Below, in pieces: positions 1 through 9,430 of a stretch of 64,000 bases of DNA (positions within the stretch are counted from its first letter, which is position 1; each line of letters starts with the position of its first letter). The translations under genes and the position numbers were made by a program. The notes below the pieces were generated by a model that saw only the letters and a list, made by a program, of their open reading frames with translations, ran no database searches and was not told the origin of the DNA. The DNA comes from Mesostigma viride (lineage: Eukaryota > Streptophyta > Mesostigmatophyceae > Mesostigmatales > Mesostigmataceae): the NCBI GenBank assembly GCA_009746045.1, contig RPFO01000103.1, positions 1,961,857 to 2,025,856 of the forward strand, given 5' to 3'.

Positions 1-620
1 TTACTTGGGCGTTTAGCGTTCTTCCGATGCATTGTGTGCGTTATAATGTAGCGAGCGACGAGATTTTTAACGGTCCATTGGATAGGCGCAAACACCTCGC
101 CGCTGGCGTGAACCCCGGATTTTGACCTGTAATTCGCAGGCGGGTACAGGTACACCACGGCGCTACCTGAACCGAGTGGCTTGTCCACCACCAACAGGAT
201 TTCGTAGACTCCGTCGGATTCGTCAAAACCGGGAGCAACTCGCCAGGACGGTCCGATTATCAGCCTACCAGCCGTGTCCGGGCCATACACGAGGACCAAC
301 CGCGTCTGACAAGAGTCGTAGGGATGGCCGATGTCCAGGAGAGCCGGCGCGCCTTGCGTGAATTGGACCCGGAAATAGAAGGACGCGAGTGTTGTCGGCG
401 ACGGTATGACAGCGCCCGTTTCGTCACGGAAGCTCGCGACCCCTTTCGGCCCAGTTCCCAGAGCTCGGGCTGCATGTAGTCATAGGCCACCGTTCGCATC
501 CCGGTTATCGAGAATGGGATTCTGTGGGCCTCGCGCTCGTCCGTGTAGACAGCCTCATTGAGGTTGATGTCATGCCTACTTGAAAACCCCCGTCCCCATA
601 AAACTTTGCCGTCGATGAAA
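1..620 (-). pseudogene. Partial, frameshifted gene of unknown function, runs off the window
   Basis: Read on the minus strand, two frames give protein-like sequence in succession. About 600 to 440 is one frame, with aromatic and acidic residues and a VAYDYMQPELWELG stretch. A second frame from about 460 continues to base 1, with an SFYFRVQF stretch followed by a run rich in Val, Leu, Tyr and Gly. The second frame is open to the window edge, so the C terminus is missing. A frame change near 440-460 breaks the gene. The alternating beta-type composition suggests a structural or adhesin-like protein, but I recognise no family. It lies downstream of similar debris at 640-1,560 and could be the same gene. 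Confidence 0.4.
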
Positions 621-639
621 ACGTGTTGATGAGGTGGAA

Positions 640-1560
640 TGTGGATTAAAAGAAGCCGTTGGCGTGAACGTCACAGTGAAACAAGTGCGTTAGACCTCCT
701 ATAGAAGGGAGAGAATGGCGTCGTAATTCGATTGGATACAACGATCCATCTAGTCGATCCACTTATCCAAGTTGCCGCGGAAAGCGTGCCTCCTTCCCAA
801 TCTGCGCCCTTTGTAATGGTGCTTACGGGGTTGGTATTACTTAGAGACGTTGAGTTATAATACAAATCAACTGTGAATTTTTTTATGTGTGGGAGGTCTG
901 GTAGTACCCCGTAGACAGCAACTGGGTACGTCATGGGCGTATTCCCATAATCGTATATGGCGGCAACTTTGCGACGGCGTGGATGAGGTTATCTTTCGTT
1001 GTCAGGAAGTTCTATGTAATAAAGATTCGCCACCCCGGACAGGAGAGGAGAAGTAGTTTACGGCCCATGATCGAACAAATTAGCGATTGTGTGCCGCGGT
1101 GAGTGAGCCGCAGAGTGTTTCCAGATGTTGAGTAAAGGCCTGTTGAGTTCGTGTCGTAAGCGAGATGAACTCGACATTGTTCGTATTGTCGAATTATTTC
1201 GCACGCGTTTGATAATCGTCTTGGTGGGCGCTGTCCAGATGAAAAACTAACCTCACCTGACCAGGCGCATACGGAGCTATGATCCCGCGTCGGAGAGGCT
1301 GTGAAAAATGCCTGTTCACGGAATTCGCTAGCTTAGTCATACTGCTCAGACCAGGGAGCGGAATAGGAGATGTATCGATCAATTAAACCATCGGACCGTC
1401 TCCTAAACGCTATCCAGAAGATCGTCTTACTTGCCCACGTCGCGTCGAGTGTTATACTCAGTGGCGATCTTCCGGTTTTGATATAGCCGATCTTCCCGTT
1501 CGTCTTGTCGATATTGATTCCACAAACCGACCACCAGTTGTCGGCTGCTCCTTGATTCCT
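640..1560 (-). pseudogene. Decayed coding remnants, minus strand
   Basis: Three successive minus-strand open segments look coding in composition but lie in different frames: about 1,560-1,335 (a NWWSVCGINIDK stretch and beta-rich sequence), 1,382-1,194, and 934-671 (Thr/Ser-rich, beta-type). None has a convincing start of its own and each ends soon after the next frame takes over. The simplest reading is one gene of roughly 300 codons with several frameshifts, possibly continuous with the fragment at 1-620. No family was recognised. Its 5' end abuts the zinc-module ORF at 1,783, so the module may originally have been its N terminus. Confidence 0.3.
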
Positions 1561-1783
1561 CCAACAGTTGTGACCGTCCGTATTTCTCTTCCTTACTTTC
1601 TCTCTCCGCGCGCATCCTGTGTCTGGTCCTGCCGCGACGAGTGCGGGGGCGAATCGAAGCCACTCGGTGCTGTCGGGTGTGGCCGGCGTGTTGCGCGCAC
1701 GTGTTGGAACGCGAGTCGCTGCACACCCTGCTGCATCTGTTTCCCTTGGCCGTGCTCGACGAACACTTTTTCCTCGCAACCAT
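1427..1783 (-). CDS. Zinc-module protein (copy A), probably truncated
   Basis: This is a 118-residue ORF starting at ATG 1,783. The first 35 residues hold a compact Cys/His module with the pattern C-x3-T-x2-G-x2-C, a spacer, then C-x2-H. It is followed by a strongly basic tail containing RPRTRRGRTRHR. The same module and tail occur at 2,718, 7,633, 8,642 and, more divergently, 15,844. The four metal ligands suggest a small zinc-binding knuckle of the kind common in giant-virus proteins; a nucleic-acid or protein-binding role is inference. After the tail, a different frame looks more protein-like (about 1,560 downward), so this ORF is probably the front of a frameshifted longer gene. Confidence 0.5.
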   Translation of the reverse strand: MVARKKCSSSTAKGNRCSRVCSDSRSNTCAQHAGHTRQHRVASIRPRTRRGRTRHRMRAERESKEEKYGRSQLLEESRSSRQLVVGLWNQYRQDEREDRLYQNRKIATEYNTRRDVGK

Positions 1784-1894
1784 GCTTGTTGCTTGTTATA
1801 ACAACAAACTTAAATTTTTTTAATAGCACCAGGCAGCTAGGATGTAGACCCTGCCTCCTTCTCGGACACCGGATTATGCGCCATGCATGTGAGT

Positions 1895-2718
1895 TCAAAG
1901 GGAGGCTCGATAGCGTGGGCTACGAAATCGTCGTCGGACCTTATCCATATATCCGGGTCCGAAAAAATCTTCAAGTAGCCTTATTGTCCTATTATCGCGC
2001 CTGACTGCAGGCGGAGGGTTCGGCAAGCGGGCCAGCATCGCAAGCACCTCCCTCTCGTGCGCCTTATCTCTCATCGCTATCTCCGCCTGTGTCGGAGGGT
2101 TAGGCAAGCGGGCCAGCATCGCAAGCACCTCCCTCTCGTGCGCCTTATCTCTCATTGCTATCTCCGCCTGTGTCGGAGGATTCGGCAAGCCGGCCAGCAT
2201 CGCGATCGTCTTCTTCACTCGCGCTCTCTCTCTCTTGTCTCTCTCCGCCTGCGTTGGAGGATTTGGCAAGCGAGCCAGCATCGCGAGCATATTCTTCACT
2301 CGCGCTCTCTCGATTTTCTCCTTATCAATCCTCGTGGGAGGGTTAGGCACGCGGGCGAGCCTTTTGAGGAACGCCTCATTGCTTGCCAATTGTCTAGGCG
2401 AGATCCTCGTAACGAAACCATTTGGAGGTTTGGGAGCTTTGGCAATCATGGCCAGTGCCTCTCGTTCTCGGACCCTCTCTTCGTCAGAATCCCCGGAGTC
2501 TGATCCGTACGCCACCTTTGGCCTGGTCATTAGCATGTCGCCTACCCCCGAAGCCCCTCCTGCGCCGTCCTGTGCCTCCTCCCGCCCCTTCTGACCGCGC
2601 GACGGTAACGGGGGCGAGTCGAAGCCATGAGGTGCTGGGAACACGTGGTCGCCCAGTGAGTGCGCGGTCGTTTGCACGCGGACCCTCTCTCCGTCACAGC
2701 GGAACACTTCCTCGACAT
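1895..2718 (-). pseudogene. Zinc-module protein with 27-residue tandem repeats (copy B)
   Basis: Translation from ATG 2,718 gives a zinc module (C-x3-T-x2-G-x2-C ... C-x2-H) and the basic RPR tail seen in the other copies. Near 2,640 the frame changes. The continuing frame, to the stop at 1,895, carries an acidic linker (GSDSGDSDEE) and then about five 27-residue units, each with the core LARLPNPPTQAE followed by a charged helix. A C-terminal basic segment of about 35 residues follows. The repeats resemble short helical solenoid units, but no named family fits. The frame change falls in a G-rich stretch, so real decay and a sequencing indel are both possible. Confidence 0.5.
2013..2440 (-). 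repeat. 81-bp coding tandem repeat, about 5 units
   Basis: Near-identical units begin at about 2,014, 2,095, 2,176, 2,257 and 2,338, with a divergent sixth near 2,423. Each encodes 27 residues with the invariant core PNPP. The outer copies diverge more than the inner ones, as expected for expansion by slippage or unequal exchange. Confidence 0.75.
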
Positions 2719-2837
2719 TGTCGGTAGCTGATGTAACGAGAGAATATATATTCGCGTAGGAGAGGAAAAACAAAATAGGCGCAGGGGTGCGTATAAACGG
2801 GCCATAATCATTTCTCACCCAATATCACGAGCATACC

Positions 2838-4061
2838 ATGTCCTCCCGTTCGCCCATCGTCATAAAGGACGAAATGGACACGGAGCCGCGGCGACCGACC
2901 CTGAGTGGTGCACCTGGTGCGGGATGGTGCGAGGTCGCGGCACTTCCGCGACCCAAACTGGACGTCGACCGCAAGACGCTGGCGAGACTCGTGTGCGAGT
3001 TCGTGGGGACCTGTCTGGCCCCCTCCTCCCACATGGTGGACTGGCCGTTCGTAAAGACCGGACTGTCGCCCGCCTTCGACTCGTTCCTGGATATGAAGGG
3101 ACACCCCCCTTACGACATGGACGTGCTGGCCGCGGTGGACGCCGGCGGAAAGACCGAAGAGGCGCGCATGTGGGTGTCGATCCTGTCCGCCAAGGGGGGC
3201 ATCCTCGCGCGCGTGTCAGCCCCGGCGTACGTCACGGAGGCCCCGAACAACTGGCACTGGCTGCAAAACGTGGCCATCGTGTCGCCCCTGCCCAGACCCG
3301 GTCGCGAGCTCCCGCCCTTTCCCGTCTGGTTCGACGGGGACAAGTACTTTGCCGGGAGGGATGCGGCGAACAGCAAGAAGGACATGCGGCAATGGATGGT
3401 CAAGTACGCCGCCGAACACGGCCTCTTCACGGATATCACCGACGCGGAGGACGCGTTCCTCGATGAGTGTCACGGGTTCCCCGAAATCGAGTTGGCCGAT
3501 CTCAAGGGACTCCGCCAAGTCCGCTCGCACATCCTCAAGGAGGGCGGGGCGGCGCCCGTGTGGATGAACACGTGGATAAGGGAGATCAGGGAAAAGATAA
3601 CGGGCTCCTTCAGCAAGGCGCAAGGGTCCTCCCACAAGTGGAGGCCCAAAGACGACCCTCACGCCGACGCGCTCACGGCCAGGCTCGGATGGAGATCGGC
3701 CCAGGAGGAAGAGAGCGACATCGGGGCGGACGCGGACCGCCACGACGGCGACGGAGAACCAGCGTTGGACATTAGCAACCTGGCCAGCATGATGCGGCTG
3801 TTCCTCACCCACAGCGACCTGGTCGTGCTGAAGCCGGAAGGTTTCGTCCCCCTGTCCGAGTTTCGCAGGATGTTCTTTGTAGATTTCCTGGGACACAAGT
3901 CCACGTTCACCAAGCGCGTGACGTCCGGGCTCGTAGCGGACCTCCTGGGGCCGTACGGCGGGCAGATCACGGGCAACGTGCGCATGGCCGACGACCCCAG
4001 CGGCCGCCGCACAGTGTGGGTCACGGGGGTCAGCAGGAGGGTTGGCATGTGTGCCAAATAA
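2838..4061 (+). CDS. Uncharacterised 407-residue viral-type protein
   Basis: An intact ORF of 407 codons starts at the first ATG after a short AT-rich gap that separates it from the divergent copy-B gene. It has no signal peptide or membrane segment. The middle (about residues 60-260) is mixed alpha/beta with many Trp and Pro. An acidic low-complexity linker follows near 290-310. The last 90 residues (FVPLSEFRRMFFVDF onward, ending in RRTVWVTGVSRR) look like a compact domain compatible with a winged-helix or DNA-binding tail, but this is only a visual impression. No family was recognised. Its stop codon overlaps the next start (TAATG), suggesting tight gene packing. It is one of the few long unbroken genes in this segment. 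Confidence 0.7.
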   Translation: MSSRSPIVIKDEMDTEPRRPTLSGAPGAGWCEVAALPRPKLDVDRKTLARLVCEFVGTCLAPSSHMVDWPFVKTGLSPAFDSFLDMKGHPPYDMDVLAAVDAGGKTEEARMWVSILSAKGGILARVSAPAYVTEAPNNWHWLQNVAIVSPLPRPGRELPPFPVWFDGDKYFAGRDAANSKKDMRQWMVKYAAEHGLFTDITDAEDAFLDECHGFPEIELADLKGLRQVRSHILKEGGAAPVWMNTWIREIREKITGSFSKAQGSSHKWRPKDDPHADALTARLGWRSAQEEESDIGADADRHDGDGEPALDISNLASMMRLFLTHSDLVVLKPEGFVPLSEFRRMFFVDFLGHKSTFTKRVTSGLVADLLGPYGGQITGNVRMADDPSGRRTVWVTGVSRRVGMCAK

Positions 4062-4381
4062 TGCCCCGTCGGAGAGGACATGTGGATTTAGACAGCGTGC
4101 GAGAGCGACGGAAGAAGGAGCATTATTGCAACCCAAGTGACGCACATGCGCGTGAGTATTTTTCCTGTGTAATACTAAACAAAAGAATGTATCACTCCAC
4201 AAGGTCGAGGCTGTTGAAAGCAGGTAAAAAACAGGCAGCTGAAGATGCCAGGTTCAATAAGATGATCGCGGACACTGACGCGTTCATAAGAGAATTGGAG
4301 GGTGGCGGTGAGCACACTTCATGGAGGGCCTACGCCCCAAAGGACATGCATGAAGTCAAAAAAAAAAATCTGCGCGCTTAG
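4061..4381 (+). CDS. Small basic protein of unknown function
   Basis: The ORF starts at ATG 4,061, sharing a base with the stop of the preceding gene, and encodes 106 residues. It is rich in Lys, Arg and Glu, with two Cys in the first third and a predicted helical middle (KKQAAEDARFNKMIADTDAFIREL). A few in-frame codons upstream would allow a longer start at 4,016, but the overlapping ATG fits viral packing better. No domain was recognised. Because it is short, its coding status rests on context and composition. Confidence 0.45.
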   Translation: MPRRRGHVDLDSVRERRKKEHYCNPSDAHAREYFSCVILNKRMYHSTRSRLLKAGKKQAAEDARFNKMIADTDAFIRELEGGGEHTSWRAYAPKDMHEVKKKNLRA

Positions 4382-4404
4382 GTACGATACATACAGGCAG
4401 CAAA

Positions 4405-4989
4405 ATGGTGCGAGTAAAGCAGACACCGGTGGTGGTGGTCAGCGACCGGGTTACGAGGAGTGGAGGCCGAAGGATAGTCCCCGATGCCATCCCCGTGGCG
4501 GCGTCCGTGCAGACCCCCATAAAACTGGAAAGACCCTCCTATCTCGACCTGCCCTTACGACCGGATTGGAAACCGGCCAGGCCATACCGGTCGGCCGGGG
4601 AGCGCCAGGCGAGGATATTGGCCTTTGCGAACAGGGCGGGGTGGAAAACTAACCAACGCAAGGGGCTTAAAATGTCGCACTTAAGGGCGTGGATGGCCAC
4701 GCAAGGCATGAAACGCGTCCCACCAAAGTGTCCTACAAGCTATGCGGCACTGAAGAGGCGTCGTGACAAGAAGCAGTGTCTCGAAACGTCTCTGCCGAGG
4801 AAACCCAGGAAGAAGCGCCCGGCCCGGCGCAAGACATGCCTTCAACTGGGAGAGAAGTATCCACCAAGCCGAGCGCTCGTACGCCGATGGGGCCTGGGCC
4901 AATGTAAACGTGTGCGGAACTCCATGTTCAAGAGGTGGAATGTCGAAGACCGTGCCACGAGGCCTAACATTATGTGGGGGCGAGTCTGA
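4405..4989 (+). CDS. Basic protein with an LRAWM-type module
   Basis: The 194-residue, very basic ORF starts at ATG 4,405, about 20 bases after the previous stop. Residues about 68-108 contain a stretch (R-Q-A-R, A-G-W, then LRAWMATQGMKRVPPK) that recurs with the same spacing in the OTU gene just downstream (residues about 122-162 of its long frame, LRAWMKQVGMARIPAK). The two therefore share a roughly 40-residue module, possibly a small helical fold, that I cannot name. The C-terminal third is Arg/Lys-rich and would suit nucleic-acid contact. It was probably intact when the segment was active. Confidence 0.6.
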   Translation: MVRVKQTPVVVVSDRVTRSGGRRIVPDAIPVAASVQTPIKLERPSYLDLPLRPDWKPARPYRSAGERQARILAFANRAGWKTNQRKGLKMSHLRAWMATQGMKRVPPKCPTSYAALKRRRDKKQCLETSLPRKPRKKRPARRKTCLQLGEKYPPSRALVRRWGLGQCKRVRNSMFKRWNVEDRATRPNIMWGRV

Positions 4990-5068
4990 GGCTATGGGCT
5001 ATGGAAAACTCAAAACGGACTTTGTATTACAAAAAAAGATGTGTGATATCTAGTAAAGCGACCGCGCG

Positions 5069-7376
5069 ATGAGTTACAGGCCACAAGATTGCCAGCACTT
5101 TTCGCTGGCCACGCTGAGGAAGAAGTGGAAAGCCGGCCTGTGCGATCATTACACCTTGGAGATGGCGGAGAGGCACGGAAAGGTGCAGCCGCGGAAGAGG
5201 ATGCCCGCCAAGGACAGGCTAGGGACACCCGCACGGTCGAGGGCCCAGGGCCGGCGCGCGCGGAGGCCGTCCTAGCCTACCCCTTAACCCCTGTCGAAAC
5301 AGAAGCGGCGGGGGGGTACGAGGGCCTGCAGCGCCGGTGCCGGTGGTGGTGCCGGTTCGAGCGCCGGTGCCGGTGGTGGTACCGGTTCGAGCGCCCGTGC
5401 CGGCGGTGGTGCCGGTTCGAGCGCCGGTGCCGGTCGTGGTGCCGGTTCGAGCGCCCGTGCCGGCGGTGGTGCCGGTTCGAGCGCCCGTGCCGGTGGCGGC
5501 CCCCGCGCAGGCGCCACGCGCGAAGAAGCCGCGCCCGAAGAAGCGGTGTGACCAGCTCAAGCCCCGTGCCCTGAAGACCAGGTGGGCCGTCAACGAGTGT
5601 ATCCCCGAACGAGAAAAGATGATAGCGGAATACGGAGCGGACCACCCGCTAGTGCGCATCCCCAAGCGAAGGGCGCCCGCAGACCCCGCCGCGATGGCCG
5701 CCAGACTCGCCGAGTACGCAACACGGACCGGGTACGCCGACAAGCACCAGTCGCCGCCAGCGACTCTCAAGGACCTGCGGGCGTGGATGAAACAGGTCGG
5801 GATGGCGCGCATCCCCGCCAAGAAAAATGCGAAGAGGGGCGGTCCTCCACAAGCTCCTCGCGCCAAGAAGGCGAGGAAAGAGGACGACGACGCCGTCTCG
5901 ATGGTGTCGTTCGGCCTCTCCGATGGCGAAAGTGTGCAAGCAGAGGACATCGCTCCATCTCCGCCCCCGTCTCCCCGCCCGCCCCCGCCCGCCGCAGATT
6001 TGCCCCAGGAACAGGACGTTGTCGTAAAGACCAAGGTGCCCTCGCCGACCGCAATAGTGTACTATCCCGAGATAATGCCCGAGGTGGACGTCCCCGTAGT
6101 GTTTGACAAGCCTCGATATAACAAATATGGTATCGCGTTCAAACGCAATGTTGAAGGCGACGGCAATTGCTTTTGGTACTCGTTTGTTGTCAGCAGGGCG
6201 TTCCAAACGAATACCCCTATCGATCAGAAAGCCATTCAGCAGGAATCTGAGCGTTTAAAACGCGGTCTGTCGAGTAAGTTACGGCACTATCTAAAAAACC
6301 GGGAGAAGTTGGGGATTATGAACGTCGACCGTTTTAATCGTAAAATGACGCGCAGTTGCGTAAGGAGATGACAAGCATGTTGCAAGATCGCGAATGGGCG
6401 ATGATAGCATGATGGCTCTATTCGCGTATCACGACAAAACGGACATCCACACCTTTACCGCGACCCACACGTGACGGGAAATACGTGCTGAGGCACATGT
6501 TGCTGCCCGGGGGGGGAGGCAGGATGTCGAGAGGGCGGAAAGGGAACACGGGTCGTGGAGGTCGGAAATGAGCCAGTGTACATATTTTTCCATCGCGACC
6601 ATTACCAGGCGTTGATACCTGTATCGTGGATAGCACGCGGCGTGCGCACATCGTATAGTCAGGGGGTGCAGCGGGCAAAGAGAAATCCCGAATTTTTCCC
6701 CATGCCCCCGCCAACGGCAGCGGGCATGAAAAAACTAAAGCAGTCGTTCAAGGACTTATACAGCGTGGGCGTGGACAAAGAGGGTCGGCCGTATCTGAAT
6801 TTCGAACCGTTTAACTCCAGGCCTGTCAACTTCAACGCTGCGGAATGGGCGTGGGTGCGGATGCAGCAGATGAAATTCAGGCGGTTAGGGAAAAGGTGGG
6901 AGGCATCCGAGATCAGGAAAGCCAACGAGAAGGAAAAGAAAGAGAAGAAGAAGAGACCGATCGTCAAGGCAAACGCACGCCAGCCATTTGTTTGGACTGC
7001 TGCACCTCCCGAGGGTGTGAAACTCAAGGGAGAGTGGCGGGGGTACAAGGCGGGGTATAAAAAGCCGGAGACGGATTTTTCGGATTTTATTCCCAACGTT
7101 GGTGTCGTAGAGGACCATATGACTCCGGAAGAAGAGTTGGCATTGCGCGAATATGTTCGCCAGCTTGGTCTCAGCACGTGGAAGCAGGGCAGGCTGGATA
7201 TATCTGGCCTCGACGCGCCAGAACTAAACCCTGAACCCAAACCTAAGAAGCGCGTTACGCCCGTACCGGACGCCCCTCCCCCCGGTCCTGCGCCCCAACC
7301 TCGTAAGGCAATGCGCGTGACGCCGATGAAGGTGCAGGCGCAGGCGCCGAACCCCGCGTTTTTTAATGACGACTAA
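5069..7376 (+). pseudogene. OTU-like cysteine protease, broken
   Basis: The OTU (ovarian-tumour) fold cleaves ubiquitin linkages and occurs in several large DNA viruses. The catalytic block E-G-D-G-N-C-F-W lies at about 6,153-6,176. The partner histidine block (YIFFHRDHYQAL) lies at about 6,576-6,611 in the same frame, but stops and at least two frame changes separate them (about 6,350-6,560). Upstream come a possible N terminus (ATG 5,069, another frame), a run of PVRAP repeats (5,334-5,510), the LRAWM module shared with the preceding gene, and an acidic/Pro-rich linker. Downstream of the histidine a Lys-rich tail runs to 7,376. The usual Asp/Asn partner cannot be assigned. As it stands no full-length enzyme can be made; the open 6,555-7,376 frame is the gene's 3' part. 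Confidence 0.65.
5334..5510 (+). repeat. 30-bp tandem repeat coding PVRAPVPxVV
   Basis: About six units of 30 bp (GC-rich, pattern GCCGGTGGTGGTGCCGGTTC plus GAGCGCC) encode a 10-residue Pro/Val repeat ahead of the LRAWM module. All three forward frames and the reverse are open here, so the ORFs on the opposite strand are shadows. Confidence 0.75.
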
Positions 7377-7393
7377 AAATATATCAATACGCC

Positions 7394-7636
7394 ATGTCTC
7401 TGATAGCCTACCTGCGCTCCTTTCGCGTGTTTGGCAGTGCTCTATTCGACTGGCTCGCCACACTGGCGGCCGGTGCCGCGTTCGCTTATTACGCGGGTGG
7501 ACGCCGCTTGAGGGCGTCCGAGATAGCGGGCTGGTTCGCCGCATTGGTGGTGATAGGCGAGGGCCTGCACTACGCGCTAGGCCAGAACACGCCCGTTATA
7601 AAATTTATTCTGTCCTTGAAGAGTAAGATACGATGA
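7394..7636 (+). CDS. Small membrane protein, giant-virus FDW type
   Basis: This is an 80-residue ORF. The N terminus (YLRSFRVFGSALFDWLATL) leads into a first hydrophobic segment, residues about 14-36. A short charged loop and a second hydrophobic segment (about 44-62) follow, then a GLHYALGQNTP motif and a basic end. The pattern FG-x-ALFDW ... two membrane segments ... H-x3-G-x-x-TP matches, from memory, a short conserved membrane protein widespread in giant-virus genomes, role unknown. It starts at the first ATG after an A/T-rich spacer and overlaps the next gene by ATGA. It is apparently intact. Confidence 0.65.
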   Translation: MSLIAYLRSFRVFGSALFDWLATLAAGAAFAYYAGGRRLRASEIAGWFAALVVIGEGLHYALGQNTPVIKFILSLKSKIR

Positions 7637-8495
7637 AGTGTCGCGCTTATACCAGGAGTGGAGGGGCATGCAACATAGAAGTCAGAGGGAGATGCCGCCT
7701 GCACAAGGGGCAACCGGTAGCGCGCGGAGGGCACAGCACGCATGCATTCACTAGCGCGCCCGGACGTCCGCGGCGACCGAGGCATCGAACGCGGGCGTAC
7801 GACGTGGACAATATTGCGGAGAGGTTTGGTGAGCTTAGCCTGAAGGAACCGAAAGAAGACGCGCCCGGGGTGGCGGAGCTGACAAAGGGGCTAAGTGAGC
7901 TTAGTCTGAAGAACACTGGCGATCTCGGCCGAGATACCGAGCATAAAAAATTGCTGGCAAACAGCGGACTTGTCCCTGTCTGGCGCGACATTAATGCCGC
8001 CACATATGACGATATGGAGAAATCCGTGCTCGCATTGCCCCAGTTGAATGACCTGGATCGTTTGAACTATGCGGCGGCCATGGGGAAAAATAAACATAAG
8101 GAGATGAAAGATCGATTGATCGAAAAGTACGAAGCCCAAGCCAAGGCCGAGTGGGAAGCGGACCTGGCAAAGGCACAGAGGAGTTGGACAGACAGGTCAG
8201 TATAGTACATAATCTCCAGGAGGAAGTTCTTATCAATTACCCTAATTGGAATCCCAGACTGATGAAGGCCCTGGCTGATCTGGCAACTGCCCGCGAGCGT
8301 TATAATTGGGCACGGGATCCCCTATCAAACGAGCAAAGAATGCGAATCCCGAACAGACTTAGAGCGGGCATCAGGCACCCGCCGTACGAGAGGGTGCGAG
8401 GAGGGCGATTAGAATACTGGCGCCCGGACGGCGCCCCACAGGTGCCGCCGGAGAATATCGACCCCTGGGTGGCGGGTCACGGCCGAAGAAGGTAG
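7633..8495 (+). pseudogene. Zinc-module protein (copy C), frameshifted
   Basis: ATG 7,633 overlaps the stop of the membrane-protein gene. Residues 1-25 form the zinc module (CRAYTRSGGACN ... CRLH) followed by the basic tail RPRRPRHR. The body, roughly residues 95-165, aligns by eye with the neighbouring copy D (LANSGLVPVWRDI against LVNGGPDPEWQDI, then similar Leu/Asn-rich helices). The frame ends at 8,205, but a second frame entered around 8,160-8,200 continues to 8,495 with a helix-rich sequence placed as in copy D. It is most simply one gene of about 285 codons with a single frame change near 8,195. Function is unknown. Confidence 0.6.
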
Positions 8496-8641
8496 CGCAC
8501 GGCACGGGGGCGTACGGAGTCAGGACAGGGGGAGGGGGCAGAGGAAGGAAAGGGCTCAGATCCACTCACAGGCCAAGCGCGTGAAGAGGTACTAAAGGCG
8601 GCCGTTGTGCTTTTTTTCGTTCTTTATAGTAGATCGTGTAA

Positions 8642-9406
8642 ATGAAGTGCCGCGCTCAGACTAGGACCGGAGGGACATGCAACATCGAGGTCGCGAGGGG
8701 GAGGTGCCACATGCACAAGGGGCAGCCGACACGGAAGACCGCCCCGTCTCATTCGGCCCGTTCATTCACCAGTGCGCCCAAGCGTACCCGGCGACCCAGG
8801 CACCGCATGCAAGCGGGCGGCGTGGACGTGTCGGAACACCAACGAATGTTGGTAAATGGAGGACCCGATCCCGAGTGGCAAGACATTCGGCGCACGACCG
8901 AATTGGAGAACACGTTGATCAACCTGCCCCATTTGGCCGACGAGGATCTGATGAATTACGGTGTGGCCATGGGACCAGATACGGATCTCAAAGTAAACCA
9001 AGTACTCTTTAAGAAGTACACGGACCGAGTTCCCGAGCTTAAACAACAGGCACTGTCGAAACATGAGGATGCAGTGAAAGCCGCCAACGACTTCGGCCAC
9101 ATTCTGAGAGAGACAACAAATTCAATGGCGATGATGCGGGCTCGGTACCCCAACATACCCCGCGGCACAGCACTGGAGGATGTCGTAACGGAAGCCGACA
9201 AGGAAGAACTTCGGCTGATGGAAAACAGGTTTAATGAGGGGTGGGCTAAAAAAGGTGACGCAGAAAAGGACTTTGTAACCTCCTATAGGAACGCTGAGAA
9301 TGCGACGAAAACCAGAGACCGACTGGGAGAGGTCATTATGAACAAGCGCAGAAGGATGGGTCATGGAGCTTCTGCGGCTCTGGCTAGGCGTCGCCGATTG
9401 GTGTGA
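8642..9406 (+). CDS. Zinc-module protein (copy D), intact paralogue of copy C
   Basis: This 254-residue ORF is the only full-length member of the family in the window. Residues 3-24 carry the module (CRAQTRTGGTCN ... CHMH). A basic tail ending RRPRHRM follows near residue 55, and the rest is charged and helix-rich, ending in Arg-rich RRRR. It is a tandem paralogue of copy C; similarity spans the module, the tail and the body. A T-rich tract about 30 bp upstream (8,610-8,617) sits where a viral early promoter could lie. The likely role is nucleic-acid or protein binding, judged only from the Cys/His knuckle and basic character. Confidence 0.65.
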   Translation: MKCRAQTRTGGTCNIEVARGRCHMHKGQPTRKTAPSHSARSFTSAPKRTRRPRHRMQAGGVDVSEHQRMLVNGGPDPEWQDIRRTTELENTLINLPHLADEDLMNYGVAMGPDTDLKVNQVLFKKYTDRVPELKQQALSKHEDAVKAANDFGHILRETTNSMAMMRARYPNIPRGTALEDVVTEADKEELRLMENRFNEGWAKKGDAEKDFVTSYRNAENATKTRDRLGEVIMNKRRRMGHGASAALARRRRLV

Positions 9407-9430
9407 TCAAGGTTCGCGGGTTAAACGCGC

